Source: Planctomycetota bacterium
Lineage (GTDB): Bacteria; Planctomycetota; Planctomycetia; Pirellulales; Thermoguttaceae
Direction of reading: 5' to 3'
Assembly: GCA_023397045.1 (NCBI GenBank)
Contig: JAEWUR010000539.1
Location: 1 to 7,191, forward strand
Length of the DNA: 7,191 bases
Part shown: piece after piece, positions 6,568 to 7,191 of the stretch
Layout: every line of letters starts with the position of its first letter
How positions within the stretch are numbered: the stretch's first letter is position 1
Notes under the pieces: generated by a model
What the model was told of the DNA's origin: nothing
The model's input: the letters and a program-made list of their open reading frames with translations, nothing else
Database searches by the model: none
Position numbers and translations under genes: made by a program

Positions 6568-7191
6568 TCATTTCGTCGTCCGAGGCAAATTCCAATTCCG
6601 AGGGAAATCGGTGAGTTTCTTGAGGGACATGCCGAGCAGCCCAAGGACGACAAGGCAAAGGGCGCCGGGCTCTGGGACGGAGGGTAGCGGATTGACGCTG
6701 TTCCAGAAGCCGAACAGGTCGCCCGTGCCGCCCTCCAGGTTCAAGTCGAGGTAATAGCTCGATCCGCCGGCCGCGGTCAGCGACACTAGCTCGACCTCGC
6801 CCGTCTCGCGGCTCAAACGCACCAGCGAGTCGAAGTCGGTTCCGGCGAAGTCGAAACCGATGCGATACCATTGCGACGAGGCCGAGGCCGGATCGCCGGG
6901 TTCGCCTGGCAGGAAGCTCGATCCCCACGCGCCATTGACGATCATGAAATGCAGCCCATCGGCGAACGTGCAATCGGGATTCTCGTCCAACAGCGGATTG
7001 AAGTAGCCGACGAGGATGTCGGCGTAATCGTCGTCGGTCGCGCCGCCCGGCGACACGGTCGGCCGGATGGAAGTGATGGGGTCGTCATACGCGCCGGTGT
7101 CGGCCGTGTGGCGATTGTTCCAGGGAAGCAGGAAATTCCAGTTCCATTGCGAGATTCCATCCGGAAGGGCATCTTCCGCGCTGCCCTTGAT
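6568..7191 (-). CDS. PEP-CTERM sorting-domain exported protein, C-terminal part (N-terminus beyond the right edge)
   Basis: The frame is open to base 7191, so the 207 visible residues are the end of a longer protein; the GTG at 7056 is internal, not a start. Near the C-terminus the sequence has a VPEP motif (PEP at about residues 173-175 of the visible part), a hydrophobic stretch GALCLVVLGLLGMSL (176-190) and two lysines (191-192). This is the tripartite PEP-CTERM signal recognised by exosortase, which anchors or releases proteins at the envelope. Unusually, about 15 more residues follow the lysines. The preceding region is rich in Trp, Asp and Gly and includes LSRETGEVELVSL and LEGGTGDLFGFWN, beta-rich in character. 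I do not recognise an enzymatic domain. Its stop lies 29 bases before the DUF1559 start at 6538, so the genes may form one transcript. Confidence 0.8.
   Translation of the reverse strand: MKGSAEDALPDGISQWNWNFLLPWNNRHTADTGAYDDPITSIRPTVSPGGATDDDYADILVGYFNPLLDENPDCTFADGLHFMIVNGAWGSSFLPGEPGDPASASSQWYRIGFDFAGTDFDSLVRLSRETGEVELVSLTAAGGSSYYLDLNLEGGTGDLFGFWNSVNPLPSVPEPGALCLVVLGLLGMSLKKLTDFPRNWNLPRTTK

Noticed and set aside
6568..7056. Complete 162-residue protein starting at the GTG at 7056
   Set aside because: The same frame stays open to base 7191 with similar Trp/Asp-rich sequence and no signal peptide follows the GTG, so it is an internal codon of a longer exported protein.
1..7191. CRISPR array, insertion sequence, tRNA or phage module
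   Set aside because: No regularly spaced repeats, terminal inverted repeats, transposase or integrase frames, or tRNA-like cloverleaf were seen on either strand.

Overview
The window looks like a chromosomal piece of a planctomycete (phylum Planctomycetota). Three things point there. One is a DUF1559 protein with a type IV prepilin-like N-terminus. The second is a small regulatory-like lipoprotein immediately behind it, a pairing typical of these genomes. The third is a PEP-CTERM-anchored secreted protein. The base composition is moderately GC-rich and even, with no insertion sequence, tRNA, rRNA or CRISPR array visible.

Layout. (1) Bases 1-1083, plus strand: the C-terminal third of an error-prone DNA polymerase III alpha subunit (DnaE2/ImuC), cut by the left edge. 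(2) Bases 1094-4860, minus strand: three genes that read as a metabolic unit, transcribed right to left. They are an EamA/DMT-type membrane transporter, a URO-D-fold protein of the corrinoid methyltransferase type (not HemE), and an MttB-family (trimethylamine/quaternary amine) methyltransferase. The transporter and URO-D genes overlap by 8 bases. The MttB gene follows after a 148-base gap with an AT-rich leader. DnaE2 and MttB converge with only 10 bases between stops. (3) Bases 4861-5147: a 287-base non-coding gap with a GC-rich inverted repeat near its right end. (4) Bases 5148-7191, minus strand: a tightly packed run of a PEP-CTERM protein (N-terminus beyond the right edge), a DUF1559 prepilin-like protein and a lipoprotein, all envelope or exported proteins.

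The most interesting part is the transporter/URO-D/MttB cluster. MttB-family enzymes without pyrrolysine move a methyl group from quaternary amines such as glycine betaine to a corrinoid protein, and URO-D-fold enzymes (MtaA, MtbA, CmuA types) act on methyl-corrinoid. The cluster could therefore import and demethylate a methylated small molecule. No corrinoid-binding protein, corrinoid reactivase or methyltetrahydrofolate enzyme lies in the window, and the URO-D protein lacks an obvious third zinc-ligand cysteine, so substrate and methyl acceptor are open. The surface-protein run and the polymerase look ordinary for the phylum.
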